NCBI RefSeq assembly: GCF_028745735.1
Contig: NZ_JAQZSM010000002.1
Span: forward strand, 124,001-188,000
Length of the DNA stretch: 64,000 nt
DNA from: Roseinatronobacter alkalisoli
Lineage (GTDB): Bacteria; Pseudomonadota; Alphaproteobacteria; Rhodobacterales; Rhodobacteraceae
Direction: 5' to 3'
Part shown: piece by piece, positions 8,575-17,175 of the stretch
Layout of the letters: every line of letters begins with the position of its first letter
How positions within the stretch are numbered: position 1 is the stretch's first letter
Position numbers and translations under genes: made by a program
The notes under the pieces: generated by a model
Database searches by the model: none
What the model was told of the DNA's origin: nothing
Seen by the model: the letters and a program-made list of their open reading frames with translations, nothing else

Positions 8575-9303
8575 TTATGGTGTTGTGGTGGCGACAGTTT
8601 CCACGAATGTCGCGATCTGTGGTCCGATGCTGTCCACAATCAACGCGACCCCGTCAGCATTGGGGTGGATATGGTCGCCCTGCATCAGATCCGCGAAGCT
8701 GGCACCAGCGTCGGCCTTTTCGGTCATGGGTTGCATGAAATTGGGCACCAGCGGCACATCATATTCCTGTGCCAGATCAGTATACATCGCGTCGAACGCA
8801 TCGCGGAATTCAGGGCCATAATTGCCCGGCGCGGGCATGCCTGCCAGCATCACGGGAATGCTGTCCTGTTGCAGGCGGGCAAGGATGGCGTCCAGATTGG
8901 CGCGGCTGGCCGCCGGGTCAATGCCGCGCAACAGATCATTGCCGCCAAGGATCACCAGCATTGCATCCACCGGTTCTGCCAGTGTCCAGTCAAGCCGCGC
9001 CAGCCCGCCAGCAGTTGTGTCACCAGAAACACCTGCGTTTATCACGATCACGTCATGGCCCTGCGCCTGCAGCCAGTCCTGCAATTGCGGCACAAACCCG
9101 TCGTCAGCGGGCAGTCCGTAGCCCTGTGTCAGGGAATCCCCCAAGGCTACAAGGCGAAACGGTTCTGCACCCGCCGCCGCGACGGAAAGACCGAAGGCCA
9201 GCGTTACAGTGCCAAGCGCTGCACCGCAGCGCTTGCCGAACCGGCTGAAAACCCCATATGGATGCGATAGCGGCACGCAAAGGACGGATTTGATGACTGA
9301 CAT
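8575..9303 (-). CDS. Arylesterase / GDSL lysophospholipase-like, exported
   Basis: SGNH-hydrolase related to TesA. The catalytic serine block is LVALGDSLTQGYG, the oxyanion-hole Gly and Asn lie in GVSGDTTAGG and LGGND, and the Asp-His pair is in GDHIHPNADG. A signal sequence precedes the domain (GAALGTVTLAFGLSVAAAGAE), so the enzyme acts in the periplasm on acyl esters or thioesters. I chose the ATG at 9303 with GAGCGAGAG upstream, giving 242 residues. This makes its 5' end overlap that of the divergent ABC gene by 11 bp. The in-frame GTG at 9276 would avoid the overlap but lacks a Shine-Dalgarno. Pairing with an ABC ATPase and FtsX-type permease is common for this esterase. Confidence 0.85.
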   Translation of the reverse strand: MSVIKSVLCVPLSHPYGVFSRFGKRCGAALGTVTLAFGLSVAAAGAEPFRLVALGDSLTQGYGLPADDGFVPQLQDWLQAQGHDVIVINAGVSGDTTAGGLARLDWTLAEPVDAMLVILGGNDLLRGIDPAASRANLDAILARLQQDSIPVMLAGMPAPGNYGPEFRDAFDAMYTDLAQEYDVPLVPNFMQPMTEKADAGASFADLMQGDHIHPNADGVALIVDSIGPQIATFVETVATTTP

Positions 9304-9994
9304 TATACTCTCGCTCAAGGATACGGACCTGACCCTGCAAGGCAATGCCGGGCCGGTCGGGATTTTGCGCGCCATCACGCTGGATGTAACACGAGGGGAA
9401 ACACTTGGTCTGGTCGGGCCTTCCGGGTCTGGCAAATCGTCCCTCCTGATGCTTATGGGCGGGCTGGAACGTGCGACATCCGGTCAGGTTTCGGCACTTG
9501 GCCATGATCTGACCGCACTGAACGAAGACGCCCTTGCCCGGTTTCGCAGGTCACATATGGGGGTTGTGTTCCAGTCTTTCCACCTGATCCCGACAATGAC
9601 CGCGCTGGAAAATGTGGCGACCCCGCTGGAACTAGCGGGCAAACGCGATGCATTTGAACGCGCCGAAGAGGAATTGCGCGCCGTTGGTCTTGGCCACCGG
9701 ATGGACCATTACCCTGCACAGATGTCGGGCGGCGAACAGCAGCGCGTTGCCCTGGCGCGCGCTGCGGCCCCGCGCCCGCAGATATTGCTGGCCGATGAAC
9801 CGACCGGCAATCTGGACGGGGTGAACGGGCAGGCCATCATGGAACTGTTATTCGGACTGCGCGACCGGCATGGCGCGACGCTGATCCTTGTGACCCATGC
9901 CCCCGAACTTGCGGCGCGCTGCAACCGTGTTATCCGTCTGGCTGATGGCCGGATCGCGGGCGAAGACCATGCAACCGCACGGGCCGCCGAATGA
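9293..9994 (+). CDS. ABC transporter ATP-binding protein (YbbA/LolD type)
   Basis: A 233-residue ATPase that powers an FtsX-family permease. Walker A is LVGPSGSGKSSLLMLMGG and the Q-loop is VVFQSFHLIPTMTALEN. The signature is MSGGEQQRVALARA (M in place of the usual L), Walker B is ILLADEPTGNLD and the H-loop is LILVTHAPELAARC. It belongs to the lipoprotein-release/macrolide branch (LolD, MacB, YbbA). The ATG at 9293 follows AAGGACG. The stop overlaps the permease start by four bases (ATGA), so both chains are made together. Confidence 0.93.
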   Translation: MTDIILSLKDTDLTLQGNAGPVGILRAITLDVTRGETLGLVGPSGSGKSSLLMLMGGLERATSGQVSALGHDLTALNEDALARFRRSHMGVVFQSFHLIPTMTALENVATPLELAGKRDAFERAEEELRAVGLGHRMDHYPAQMSGGEQQRVALARAAAPRPQILLADEPTGNLDGVNGQAIMELLFGLRDRHGATLILVTHAPELAARCNRVIRLADGRIAGEDHATARAAE

Positions 9995-12522
9995 TGCGCG
10001 TGGCATGGGCGATTGCGCGGCGCGAATTGCGCGGTGGCTTGCGCGGTTTCTGGGTGTTTCTGGCCTGCCTGACGCTGGGGGTTGGCGCGATTGCGGCTGT
10101 GGGATCAGTGCGCGGTTCGATCGATGACGGACTGGCGCGTGAAGGGGCAACCCTTCTGGGGGGCGATGCGGAACTGCGCATGACCTACCGTTTCGCCACG
10201 CCTGATGAACGCGAGTGGATTGACGGGTTCGCCACGTCTGTGTCCGAAGCAGTTGATTTCCGGTCCATGGCTGTTGCCGGACAGGGTGACGATTCTGAAC
10301 GCTCGGTCACGCAGGTCAAGGGCGTGGACGCCACCTATCCGTTGCTGGGCAGCGTGGGGCTGGACCCCGAAATTCCGCTGGATCAGGCATTGGCCATGCA
10401 GGACGGCCTGCCCGGTGGCGTGATGGAACGCATTCTGGCCGAACGGCTGGGCCTGCAGATCGGCGATGTGTTCCGCCTTGGTGTGCAGGAATTCCGCCTG
10501 AGCGCGCATCTGACCCGCGAACCCGACGGAATGGGGGCGAATTTCGGCTTTGGCCCGCGCACGATTGTCAGATCGGATGCGTTGCAAAATGCAGGTCTGC
10601 TTGGCCCCGGCACGCTGTATGAAGTGAATTATCGTCTGCTGCTGGACGGGCGCGATCTGGATCAGGCGCGCAGGGCTGTGAACAGCCGGTTTGACGGCGC
10701 CGGGGTGCGCTGGCGCGACAGCCGCAATGCCGCGCCACAGGTCCAGCGGGTGATTGAACGTGTGTCGTCCTTCCTTGTGCTGGTGGGGCTGGCCGGGCTG
10801 GCCGTGGGCGGCGTGGGCGTGTCTGCGGCGGTGCGTTCCTATCTGGATGGCAAGACCAATGTGATTGCGACATTGAAAACCCTTGGTGCCGAAAGCCGCA
10901 CCATTCTGGCGGTATATCTGATGCAGATCGGCGTTCTGACCGCGCTTGGTATTGTGCTGGGTCTGGCGCTGGGGGCGATTGTGCCCTTTGCTGTGGCACC
11001 CCTGGTGGCCGACCAATTGCCTGTTGATCTGCATATCGGCCTGCACCCGGGCGCGCTGGTGGAGGCCGCGATTTATGGTGCGCTGACCGCGCTGATCTTC
11101 ACCCTATGGCCGCTTGCGCGCACGGAAAATGTCCGTGCGGCGGTTATTTTCCGTGGGATTGATGCAGATGCGCAGGGCTGGCCGCGCTGGCCCTATATCT
11201 TGATCACGCTGGCGCTGGTGGGCGGGCTTGTTGTGGTTGCGGCTGCGTTTGCGGCTGTGCCGATGCTGGCCTTCGCAACAGCGGGCGGCGTCATTGGCGC
11301 GTTGGGCGTGCTTGCGCTGGCGGCTTTGGGCGTGCGTGTCCTTGCGCGCCGCGCTGCGCGCGCACGTGGCTTGCGCGGGCATACGGCGTTGCGCATGGCC
11401 ATGGGGGCAATCAGCAACCCGCGTGAAGGGGCAGGGGCCGTTATCCTGTCGCTGGGGTTGGGGCTGACCGTGCTGGCGGCAGTGGGGCAGATCGACAACA
11501 ACCTGCGCCGCGCAATTTCATCAGACCTGCCGGACCGTGCGCCAAGCTATTTCTTTCTGGATATCCAGAACACCCAGCTTGACGGATTTCTGGCGCGGCT
11601 GGACGATGATGACAATGTGGACCGTGTTGAAACCGCGCCAATGTTGCGCGCAGTTGTCACTGCGCTGAATGGCATACCGTCGCGTGACCACCCGGCCGCG
11701 GGGCATTGGGTGCTGCGCGGGGATCGTGGCATAACCTATTCCGCCACCCAGCCCGAAGGCACGCGCCTGACCGCAGGCAGTTGGTGGGACGCGGATTATT
11801 CCGGCCCGCCCCTTGTCAGTTTCGGGGCTGAACAGGCCGCTGAAATGGGGCTGAGGGTCGGTGACAGCGTGACCATCAATGTTCTTGGCCGCGACATAAC
11901 TGCCGAAATCGCCAATCTGCGCGAGGTGGATTTCTCGACCGGTGGGATAGGGTTCGTTATGGTGATGACCCCTGATCCCATTCGCGCGGCACCGCATACA
12001 CATATTGCCACTGTCTACGCGCTGGAAGCGGCCGAAGGCGCGATTTTGCGCGATCTGTCCAATATGTATCCCAATATCACCGCGATCCGCGTGCGCGAAG
12101 CGGCGGAACGGGTGACAGAAGCGCTGTCTACCATGGCGACCGCGACCAGTTTCGCAGCGCTTGCGATATTGCTGACGGGCTTTGTTGTGCTGATAGGGGC
12201 CGCTGCGGCAGGTGAACGCGCCCGCGTGTTTGAAGCGGCGGTGATGAAAACCCTTGGGGCCACGCGCGCGGGCATTCTGACCAGTTTCGCGTTGCGGTCC
12301 GCGCTGATGGGGGCGGCGGCAGGCAGTGTGGCCCTTGGGGCCGGCGCGCTGGCCAGTTGGGCGGTGATGCGTTTCGTGATGGAGGCCAGCTATCAGTTTG
12401 AATGGCTGCCAGCGATCGCTGTCATTGTTGGCGGGGTTCTGGCAACATTGCTGGCGGGGCTTGTCTTTGCGCTGCGTCCGCTGGCTGTGCGGCCTGCGGG
12501 AATATTGCGCGCGCAGGACTGA
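9991..12522 (+). CDS. Large FtsX-like ABC permease (YbbP type)
   Basis: An 843-residue inner-membrane protein of the YbbP architecture. It has an N-terminal helix (RGFWVFLACLTLGVGAIAAVGS), a large periplasmic MacB-like domain, and an FtsX block around residues 255-375. Further helices follow (LALVGGLVVVAAAFAAVPML; the segment after LRGHTALRMAMGAISNPREG), then a second periplasmic domain and a final FtsX block (TSFAALAILLTGFVVLIGAAAAG to the C-terminus). Coupled to the upstream ATPase, and with an esterase next door, it probably acts on envelope lipids or lipoproteins. The substrate is not known. Translation starts at 9991 or 9994. Confidence 0.88.
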   Translation: MMRVAWAIARRELRGGLRGFWVFLACLTLGVGAIAAVGSVRGSIDDGLAREGATLLGGDAELRMTYRFATPDEREWIDGFATSVSEAVDFRSMAVAGQGDDSERSVTQVKGVDATYPLLGSVGLDPEIPLDQALAMQDGLPGGVMERILAERLGLQIGDVFRLGVQEFRLSAHLTREPDGMGANFGFGPRTIVRSDALQNAGLLGPGTLYEVNYRLLLDGRDLDQARRAVNSRFDGAGVRWRDSRNAAPQVQRVIERVSSFLVLVGLAGLAVGGVGVSAAVRSYLDGKTNVIATLKTLGAESRTILAVYLMQIGVLTALGIVLGLALGAIVPFAVAPLVADQLPVDLHIGLHPGALVEAAIYGALTALIFTLWPLARTENVRAAVIFRGIDADAQGWPRWPYILITLALVGGLVVVAAAFAAVPMLAFATAGGVIGALGVLALAALGVRVLARRAARARGLRGHTALRMAMGAISNPREGAGAVILSLGLGLTVLAAVGQIDNNLRRAISSDLPDRAPSYFFLDIQNTQLDGFLARLDDDDNVDRVETAPMLRAVVTALNGIPSRDHPAAGHWVLRGDRGITYSATQPEGTRLTAGSWWDADYSGPPLVSFGAEQAAEMGLRVGDSVTINVLGRDITAEIANLREVDFSTGGIGFVMVMTPDPIRAAPHTHIATVYALEAAEGAILRDLSNMYPNITAIRVREAAERVTEALSTMATATSFAALAILLTGFVVLIGAAAAGERARVFEAAVMKTLGATRAGILTSFALRSALMGAAAGSVALGAGALASWAVMRFVMEASYQFEWLPAIAVIVGGVLATLLAGLVFALRPLAVRPAGILRAQD

Positions 12523-12561
12523 CCGGACGCATTCACAAGTGGGGGCAGGCAGGCTATAGCA

Positions 12562-12987
12562 TTGCCCATGCAGGTGGATTTATTCTTTTTCATGGCGGTT
12601 TGTGCAGGTGGCGGGCTTGGGGCTATGGCACGCGCCGCACTGTCGTCATGGATCAGCCGCCATGCACATGTGGCTTGGGCCACGCTGGCGGTGAACCTGT
12701 CGGGCAGTGCTGCTCTGGGACTGGCATGCGGTGCATTGATGGCACAGTCCGGCGGGGTAGTGCTGTCAGGGATGATGGAGGCCGCGCCGCCTGCGCTGGC
12801 GGTTTTCGCCCTTGGTGTGCTGGGGGGCTACACGACCGTTTCAACGCTGGCGCTGCAAGTGCTGATGCAATGGCAGGCGGGGCGCAGGCGCGCTGCCTGC
12901 GCAAATGCTTTGGGGTCTGTGCTATCGGGGCCGGTCGTCACGGTATTAGGGCTGGCGATCGGGGTGGCATTGGTCCGGGGGGCATGA
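12562..12987 (+). CDS. crcB: CrcB/Fluc-family protein, first of a tandem pair (divergent)
   Basis: A 141-residue membrane protein with four hydrophobic helices. The Fluc signature is partly kept: GGGLGAMARAALS in helix 1 and TLAVNLSGSAALG with the conserved Asn in helix 2. The pore segment reads GGYTTVSTLALQ, so the phenylalanines of the usual GGFTTFSTFS are missing. Fluc channels export fluoride as dual-topology dimers. Here the partner is encoded directly downstream with a 4-bp overlap, so a heterodimer in which this chain is the degenerate half is likely. It follows the ABC permease by 39 bp. I see no fluoride riboswitch upstream. Confidence 0.82.
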   Translation: MPMQVDLFFFMAVCAGGGLGAMARAALSSWISRHAHVAWATLAVNLSGSAALGLACGALMAQSGGVVLSGMMEAAPPALAVFALGVLGGYTTVSTLALQVLMQWQAGRRRAACANALGSVLSGPVVTVLGLAIGVALVRGA

Positions 12988-13364
12988 ACATGCGGGGAAC
13001 ATTACTTGCTGTTGGCCTTGGCGGGGCTGTCGGGACGGGCGCGCGCGCAGGGCTAAGTCTGGCGGCGCTGCATATGCTGGCGGATGCGGCGTTTATTGCG
13101 ACACTGGCGGCAAATATCCTTGGTGCGGCGCTTATCGGCTATCTGGCGACCCGCGCGCTGCCACCTGTGCCCGCCGCGCTGCTGATGACCGGGTTTTGCG
13201 GCGGGTTCACGACCTTCTCCCTTTTTTCGCTTGAAGTGTTGGTCCTGATGGAAACCAGCGTATCTGCTGCGCTGGCCTATGGTGCGGTGTCGCTTGTTTT
13301 ATGGATCGCTGCGGTCAGCGCAGGATACCGCCTTGGCCGGGGGCAGATTTCCACCATAAGATGA
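12984..13364 (+). CDS. crcB: CrcB/Fluc fluoride channel, second of the pair
   Basis: A 126-residue four-helix protein with the full fluoride-channel motifs. GLGGAVGTGARAGLSL is in helix 1, TLAANILGAALIGYLATR with the pore-lining Asn in helix 2, and GFCGGFTTFSLFSLEVLVLM carries both Phe-box phenylalanines and the TFS sodium-site residues. The ATG at 12984 overlaps the stop of the first crcB (ATGA). It works in the inner membrane to relieve fluoride toxicity and probably pairs with the upstream subunit. It converges on fabI, with a terminator between them. Confidence 0.88.
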   Translation: MNMRGTLLAVGLGGAVGTGARAGLSLAALHMLADAAFIATLAANILGAALIGYLATRALPPVPAALLMTGFCGGFTTFSLFSLEVLVLMETSVSAALAYGAVSLVLWIAAVSAGYRLGRGQISTIR

Positions 13365-13390
13365 AGGCGGAAATTCTGAACGGCCCATGA

Positions 13391-13412
13391 AAAAAGGGGG
13401 CAGATTGCCCCC
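13391..13412 (-). terminator. Rho-independent terminator of the fab operon
   Basis: On the minus strand GGGGGCA-ATC-TGCCCCC (13412-13396) is followed directly by TTTTTT (positions 13396-13391 region). It lies about 30 bp past the fabI stop and is a textbook terminator for fabA-fabB-fabI. On the plus strand it could weakly end the crcB transcript. Confidence 0.8.
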
Positions 13413-13443
13413 TGTTCCCTGCGTGATATGGTCATGCACGCCG

Positions 13444-14232
13444 TCAGATATTGTCCACCTGCGGCATGCCCATGACGTGAAAGCCGCCATCGACATGGAT
13501 GATTTCACCGCTGGTAAAGGCCCCGTAATCCGACGCCAGATAGACAGCGGTGCCACCCACGCTTTCCAGTGTCGCATTGCTGCGCAGGGGCGCGTTGGTT
13601 TCGGTATGGCGATAGGTCTTGCGCGCGCCCCCGATGGCCGCCCCGGCAAGGGTTTTCATCGGGCCGGGGCTGATGGCATTCACGCGAATGCCTTCCGGCC
13701 CGAGATCATTGGCCAGATAGCGCACTGAGCTTTCCAGCGCCGCCTTGGCAACGCCCATGACATTGTAAAACGGCGTGACCTTGTTGGACCCCTGAAAGGT
13801 CAGTGTCAGAAGCGTGCCGCCATTGGGCATCATTTCCGCCGCGCGCCGCCCCAGATCAATGAAGCTGAAGCAACTGATTTCCAGAGAATGCTTGAAATTC
13901 GCACGGCTGGTATCGCGGAAACGGCCCGTCAGTTCGGATTTGTCGGAAAATGCGATGGCATGGACCAGAAAATCCATGGTTCCCCAGCGTGTTTTCAATG
14001 CGTCAAAGCAGGCATCAAGCGACGCTTCATCAGTGACATCCACATCCAGCAGAATGTCAGACCCGACAGAGGCCGCCAGCGGTTCCACCCGCTTGCCAAA
14101 TGCCTCTCCCTGATAGGTGAAGGCAAGTTCCGCGCCCTGATCAGCCATTGCCCTTGCAATGCCCCAGGCGATGGAGCGTTCATTGGCAACGCCCATCACC
14201 AGACCGCGTTTACCTGCCATCAATCCTGTCAT
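13444..14232 (-). CDS. fabI: Enoyl-[acyl-carrier-protein] reductase (NADH)
   Basis: Last reductive step of type II fatty acid elongation, a short-chain dehydrogenase fold of 262 residues. The NADH-binding start is GKRGLVMGVANERSIAWGIA. The active site Y-x6-K is in FYNVMGVAKAALE, and the C-terminal half shows RVNAISPGPMKTLA. The first conserved tyrosine of E. coli FabI (Tyr146, in SYLG) is Phe here (LTLTFQGSN), as in InhA (Phe149), while the essential second tyrosine is present. The start at 14232 gives MTGLMAGKRG, 10 nt behind fabB. It is the last gene of fabA-fabB-fabI and is followed by a terminator. Confidence 0.95.
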   Translation of the reverse strand: MTGLMAGKRGLVMGVANERSIAWGIARAMADQGAELAFTYQGEAFGKRVEPLAASVGSDILLDVDVTDEASLDACFDALKTRWGTMDFLVHAIAFSDKSELTGRFRDTSRANFKHSLEISCFSFIDLGRRAAEMMPNGGTLLTLTFQGSNKVTPFYNVMGVAKAALESSVRYLANDLGPEGIRVNAISPGPMKTLAGAAIGGARKTYRHTETNAPLRSNATLESVGGTAVYLASDYGAFTSGEIIHVDGGFHVMGMPQVDNI

Positions 14233-14242
14233 CGGATGTTCC

Positions 14243-15472
14243 TTAGTCACGCAGCGCACTCATCAGAAGTGTTGCGTTGGTTCCGCCAAAGCCGAAGCTG
14301 TTGGACAGGACAGAATCCAGTTCCACATCTTCGACCAGTTTCGTTGCAATCTCGCCTTCGCGAATGGCAGGATCAAGCTGGGTGACATTGGCAGATGCCG
14401 TGATGAACCGCCCCTGCATCATCAGCAGTGAATATATTGCCTCCTGAACGCCGGTTGCCCCAAGGCTGTGGCCGGTCAGTGATTTTGTTGATGAAATTGG
14501 CGGCACGTTTCCTTCGCCGTAAATACGGCGGATGGCTTCCACTTCGGTCACATCGCCTGCAGGGGTGGATGTGCCATGCGCGTTGATGTAACTGACCTTG
14601 CGCCCTTCCGGCAGGGTGCCGAGTGCCAGCCGCATGGACCGTTCCCCGCCTTCGCCGGATGGCGCCACCATGTCATACCCGTCCGACGTGGCGCCATAGC
14701 CCGTGACTTCGGCATAGATTTTCGCGCCGCGTGCTTTGGCATGTTCCAGTTCTTCCAGCACGACAACACCGCCGCCGCCGCCAATCACGAACCCGTCGCG
14801 AGTGGAGTCAAAGGCGCGCGCAGCGGTTTCGGGCGCGTCATTATATTTCGACGACATGGCCCCCATCGCGTCGAACAGGCATGAAAGTGTCCAGTCCAGT
14901 TCCTCGCCGCCACCGGCGAATACGATGTCCTGCTTGCCCATCTGGATCAATTCGGTGCCGTTGCCGATGCAATGCGCCGATGTCGAACAGGCAGACGTGA
15001 TGGAATAGTTCACACCCTTGATCTTGAACGGCGTCGCCAGACAGGCCGAATTCGACGATGACATGCAGCGCGTGACCATGAACGGCCCCATACGCTTGGG
15101 GCTACCCTTCTCGATGACGATCTTATGCGCCTGAAAGAAATTCGACGTGGACGGCCCGCCCGACCCCATGATCAGGCCGGTGCGTTCATTTGACACATCG
15201 CTGTCTTCCAGCCCGGCATCGGCAATCGCCTGTTCCATGGACAGGAAGTTATAGGCCGCGCCCGGACCCATGAAGCGCAGGTTGCGCTTGTCGATATGAT
15301 CTTCCAGCGTGATTTGCGGCATGCCGTGGATCTGGCTGCGGAACCCGTGTTCGGCATATTCAGGGGCAAAGACAATGCCCGAACGGCCTGCACGCAGGCT
15401 GGCCGTGACTTCATCCGCAGAATTTCCGATGGGCGAGATGATCCCCAGCCCGGTAATAACAACGCGACGCAT
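14243..15472 (-). CDS. fabB: 3-oxoacyl-[acyl-carrier-protein] synthase I
   Basis: Condensing enzyme that elongates acyl-ACP, including cis-3-decenoyl-ACP made by FabA, and so commits carbon to unsaturated fatty acids. The 409 residues show the Cys nucleophile in [13 protein letters not shown], the first His in [12 protein letters not shown], the second His with [12 protein letters not shown], and the C-terminal [11 protein letters not shown] glycine loop. The length is slightly above 400, as usual. The start at 15472 ([16 protein letters not shown]) is standard. It lies between fabA (30 bp upstream) and fabI (10 bp downstream) in one operon. Confidence 0.96.
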   Translation of the reverse strand: MRRVVITGLGIISPIGNSADEVTASLRAGRSGIVFAPEYAEHGFRSQIHGMPQITLEDHIDKRNLRFMGPGAAYNFLSMEQAIADAGLEDSDVSNERTGLIMGSGGPSTSNFFQAHKIVIEKGSPKRMGPFMVTRCMSSSNSACLATPFKIKGVNYSITSACSTSAHCIGNGTELIQMGKQDIVFAGGGEELDWTLSCLFDAMGAMSSKYNDAPETAARAFDSTRDGFVIGGGGGVVVLEELEHAKARGAKIYAEVTGYGATSDGYDMVAPSGEGGERSMRLALGTLPEGRKVSYINAHGTSTPAGDVTEVEAIRRIYGEGNVPPISSTKSLTGHSLGATGVQEAIYSLLMMQGRFITASANVTQLDPAIREGEIATKLVEDVELDSVLSNSFGFGGTNATLLMSALRD

Positions 15473-15502
15473 GGGCGTCCTCCCTGTTGTTGGATTGGCG
15501 CT

Positions 15503-16012
15503 TCAGCTTTCCGACAGCGCAACTTTCATGTCTTTGACCACATAGATGATATCGCCATCCGCTTCGACAATACCATCGGCAACACCCATGGTCAGGCGGC
15601 GTGTCTGCACGGCTTTGGTGAAATCCACCTTGTAGGTCAGCATTTTGCGGTCGGGGCGGACCATTCCGGTCAGTTTGACTTCGCCGACACCCAGCGCATA
15701 GCCGCGCCCTTGCCAGCCGCGCCAGCCCAGATTGAACCCGGTCAGTTGCCACAACCCGTCAAGGCCAAGGCAACCGGGCATGATCGGATTGCCGGGGAAG
15801 TGGCAGTCAAAGAACCACAGATCCGGCGTGATGTCGAATTCTGCCACCACATGGCCCTTGCCATGCGCGCCGCCATCGCCGGAAATTTCGGTGATCCGGT
15901 CCATCATCAGCATGGGGGGGGCTGGCAGTTGCGCGTTGCCGGGGCCGAATAATTCACCGCGGGCGCAGGCCAGCAGGCCCTCTTTGTCGAAGGATGTCGG
16001 AAACTGAGACAT
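15503..16012 (-). CDS. fabA: 3-hydroxydecanoyl-[acyl-carrier-protein] dehydratase/isomerase
   Basis: Dehydrates 3-hydroxydecanoyl-ACP and isomerises trans-2- to cis-3-decenoyl-ACP, the branch point for anaerobic unsaturated fatty acid synthesis. The 169-residue hot-dog-fold protein carries the catalytic His in [15 protein letters not shown] and the catalytic Asp in [12 protein letters not shown]. The ATG at 16012 ([12 protein letters not shown]) has GGAGAG in front; longer in-frame starts are not supported. First gene of fabA-fabB-fabI. It diverges from irr, and the 136-bp shared region holds a perfect-armed palindrome that could regulate either gene. Confidence 0.96.
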   Translation of the reverse strand: MSQFPTSFDKEGLLACARGELFGPGNAQLPAPPMLMMDRITEISGDGGAHGKGHVVAEFDITPDLWFFDCHFPGNPIMPGCLGLDGLWQLTGFNLGWRGWQGRGYALGVGEVKLTGMVRPDRKMLTYKVDFTKAVQTRRLTMGVADGIVEADGDIIYVVKDMKVALSES

Positions 16013-16102
16013 TAAACTCTCCTGCATGGCTTTCCTTCCTCTAGCACCGTGCCGCAAAGTCATGCAAGCCCGCGCATCACGACAGATTGCGGGCGGCCCC
16101 GG

Positions 16103-16122
16103 TGAATTTCATTTGAAATTCA
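16103..16122. promoter_or_regulatory. Palindromic operator candidate between fabA and irr
   Basis: Perfect 7-bp arms TGAATTT (16103-16109) and AAATTCA (16116-16122) around CATTTG, 26 bp before the irr ATG and 90 bp before the fabA ATG. It is an AT-rich island in a GC-rich region. Size and symmetry suit a dimeric repressor: Irr itself (autoregulation) or a fatty-acid regulator. It does not exactly match the published rhizobial ICE box. Confidence 0.45.
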
Positions 16123-16148
16123 TGTGCAACAAGCACTATATACAAGCC

Positions 16149-16586
16149 ATGGACACGGATTTTGCGCAACTTAATGATAATGCCCTGAATGCCGGGGCAG
16201 AATGGCTCGCCCGTGCAGGGGTGCGGCCCACGCGGCAGCGTCTGTCATTGGCGGGTCTGCTGGTGGGGGACGGGCATGACCGGCACGTCACCGCCGAAAG
16301 CCTGTTCCTTGCAGTCAAGGAAAGCGGGGAATCAGTGTCACTGGCGACCGTCTATAACACCTTGCGCGCCTTCTGCGATGCAGGGTTGATGAATGAAATC
16401 ACGGTTGATGCCACGCGGTCCTATTTCGACACCTGCGTCGAAGAGCATCCGCACTATTTCTGGGAAGACAGTCAGGAACTGACCGATGCGCCATCCGGCG
16501 AAGTTGCATTTTCCCGCTTGCCCACCGCGCCGGAAGGCGCTGAAATTTCGCGTGTAGATGTAGTTATCCGGCTGCGGCGTAAATAG
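16149..16586 (+). CDS. irr: Iron response regulator Irr (Fur family)
   Basis: A 145-residue Fur-family DNA-binding protein. The winged-helix part has AGVRPTRQRLSLAGLLVGDG, HVTAESLF and SVSLATVYNTLRAFCDAGLM. The dimerisation part carries the histidine cluster EEHPHYFWED, a variant of the Irr heme-binding HHH region. In alphaproteobacteria Irr represses or activates iron and heme genes under iron limitation and is degraded on heme binding. Identity as Irr rather than Fur, PerR or Mur rests on the short C-terminus without the CxxC zinc motifs and on the divergent fabA neighbour. The ATG at 16149 (MDTDFAQLN) is preferred over upstream in-frame codons. Confidence 0.88.
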   Translation: MDTDFAQLNDNALNAGAEWLARAGVRPTRQRLSLAGLLVGDGHDRHVTAESLFLAVKESGESVSLATVYNTLRAFCDAGLMNEITVDATRSYFDTCVEEHPHYFWEDSQELTDAPSGEVAFSRLPTAPEGAEISRVDVVIRLRRK

Positions 16587-16694
16587 GTGCTTTGCCGGTT
16601 ATCAGGGCTTGCAGGTCTTGTGAACTTATATATTCGTTTACGGGTAGTGACATGGATCAGTCCGGTGCAGGTCCTTTATCGCGTGGGGGGACCA

Positions 16695-17165
16695 ATGCGT
16701 TTCATATTTGTGGCTTCAGTTGCGTTTGCATTTCCTGCTTTTGGCGCCGCCGCCATGGAATGTCCCGATTTTACCCTCCCGGCCACAAGTGAACTCAGCT
16801 ACAGCGAAGATGACCTGTGGTCCGAGCGCACGCATGGCGTCGCGGCGGGCGGGGCGCTGGATTTGTGGAATTGTTCATTGTTTGACGGGGCGGGTCATGT
16901 GTCTCTGCGACCGGATTTCAATGTCCAGCTGACCCGAAATATCAAGGATCGGATGATCCGTTTCATGATCACCGGGGATGACGATTGCGATACGGTTCTG
17001 TTGATCAATACGCCCGACGGGTCATGGTTGTTCAACGATGATTATGACGGGGTTGATCCTGCTGTCCATGTGCATTCGGCGCCGCCTGGCCGCTATGATG
17101 TCTGGGCGGGAACGTTCGGCCCCGACCTTTGCATCGGGACGTTGCATATCGAAGCCTTTCCCTGA
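16695..17165 (+). CDS. Secreted protein of unknown function (pre-peptidase-C-terminal-like)
   Basis: A 156-residue protein with a clear signal peptide (MRFIFVASVAFAFPAFGAAA) and then MECPDF. The rest is beta-rich. The stretch with GDDDCDTVLLINTPDGSW, FNDDYDG, PAVHVHSAPPGRYDVWAGTF and DLCIGTLHIE resembles the C-terminal domain seen after many alphaproteobacterial secreted peptidases, but no catalytic domain precedes it. Four cysteines could form disulfides. The ATG at 16695 has a G-rich Shine-Dalgarno (GTGGGGGG). The 108 bp after irr contain no other gene. Probably periplasmic or secreted, monocistronic and converging on the DUF1643 gene. Confidence 0.75.
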   Translation: MRFIFVASVAFAFPAFGAAAMECPDFTLPATSELSYSEDDLWSERTHGVAAGGALDLWNCSLFDGAGHVSLRPDFNVQLTRNIKDRMIRFMITGDDDCDTVLLINTPDGSWLFNDDYDGVDPAVHVHSAPPGRYDVWAGTFGPDLCIGTLHIEAFP

Positions 17166-17175
17166 AATGCATGCG

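Noticed and set aside
12523-12561. Fluoride riboswitch before crcB
   Set aside because: Only 39 bp separate crcB from the upstream permease gene and the conserved fluoride aptamer core is absent.
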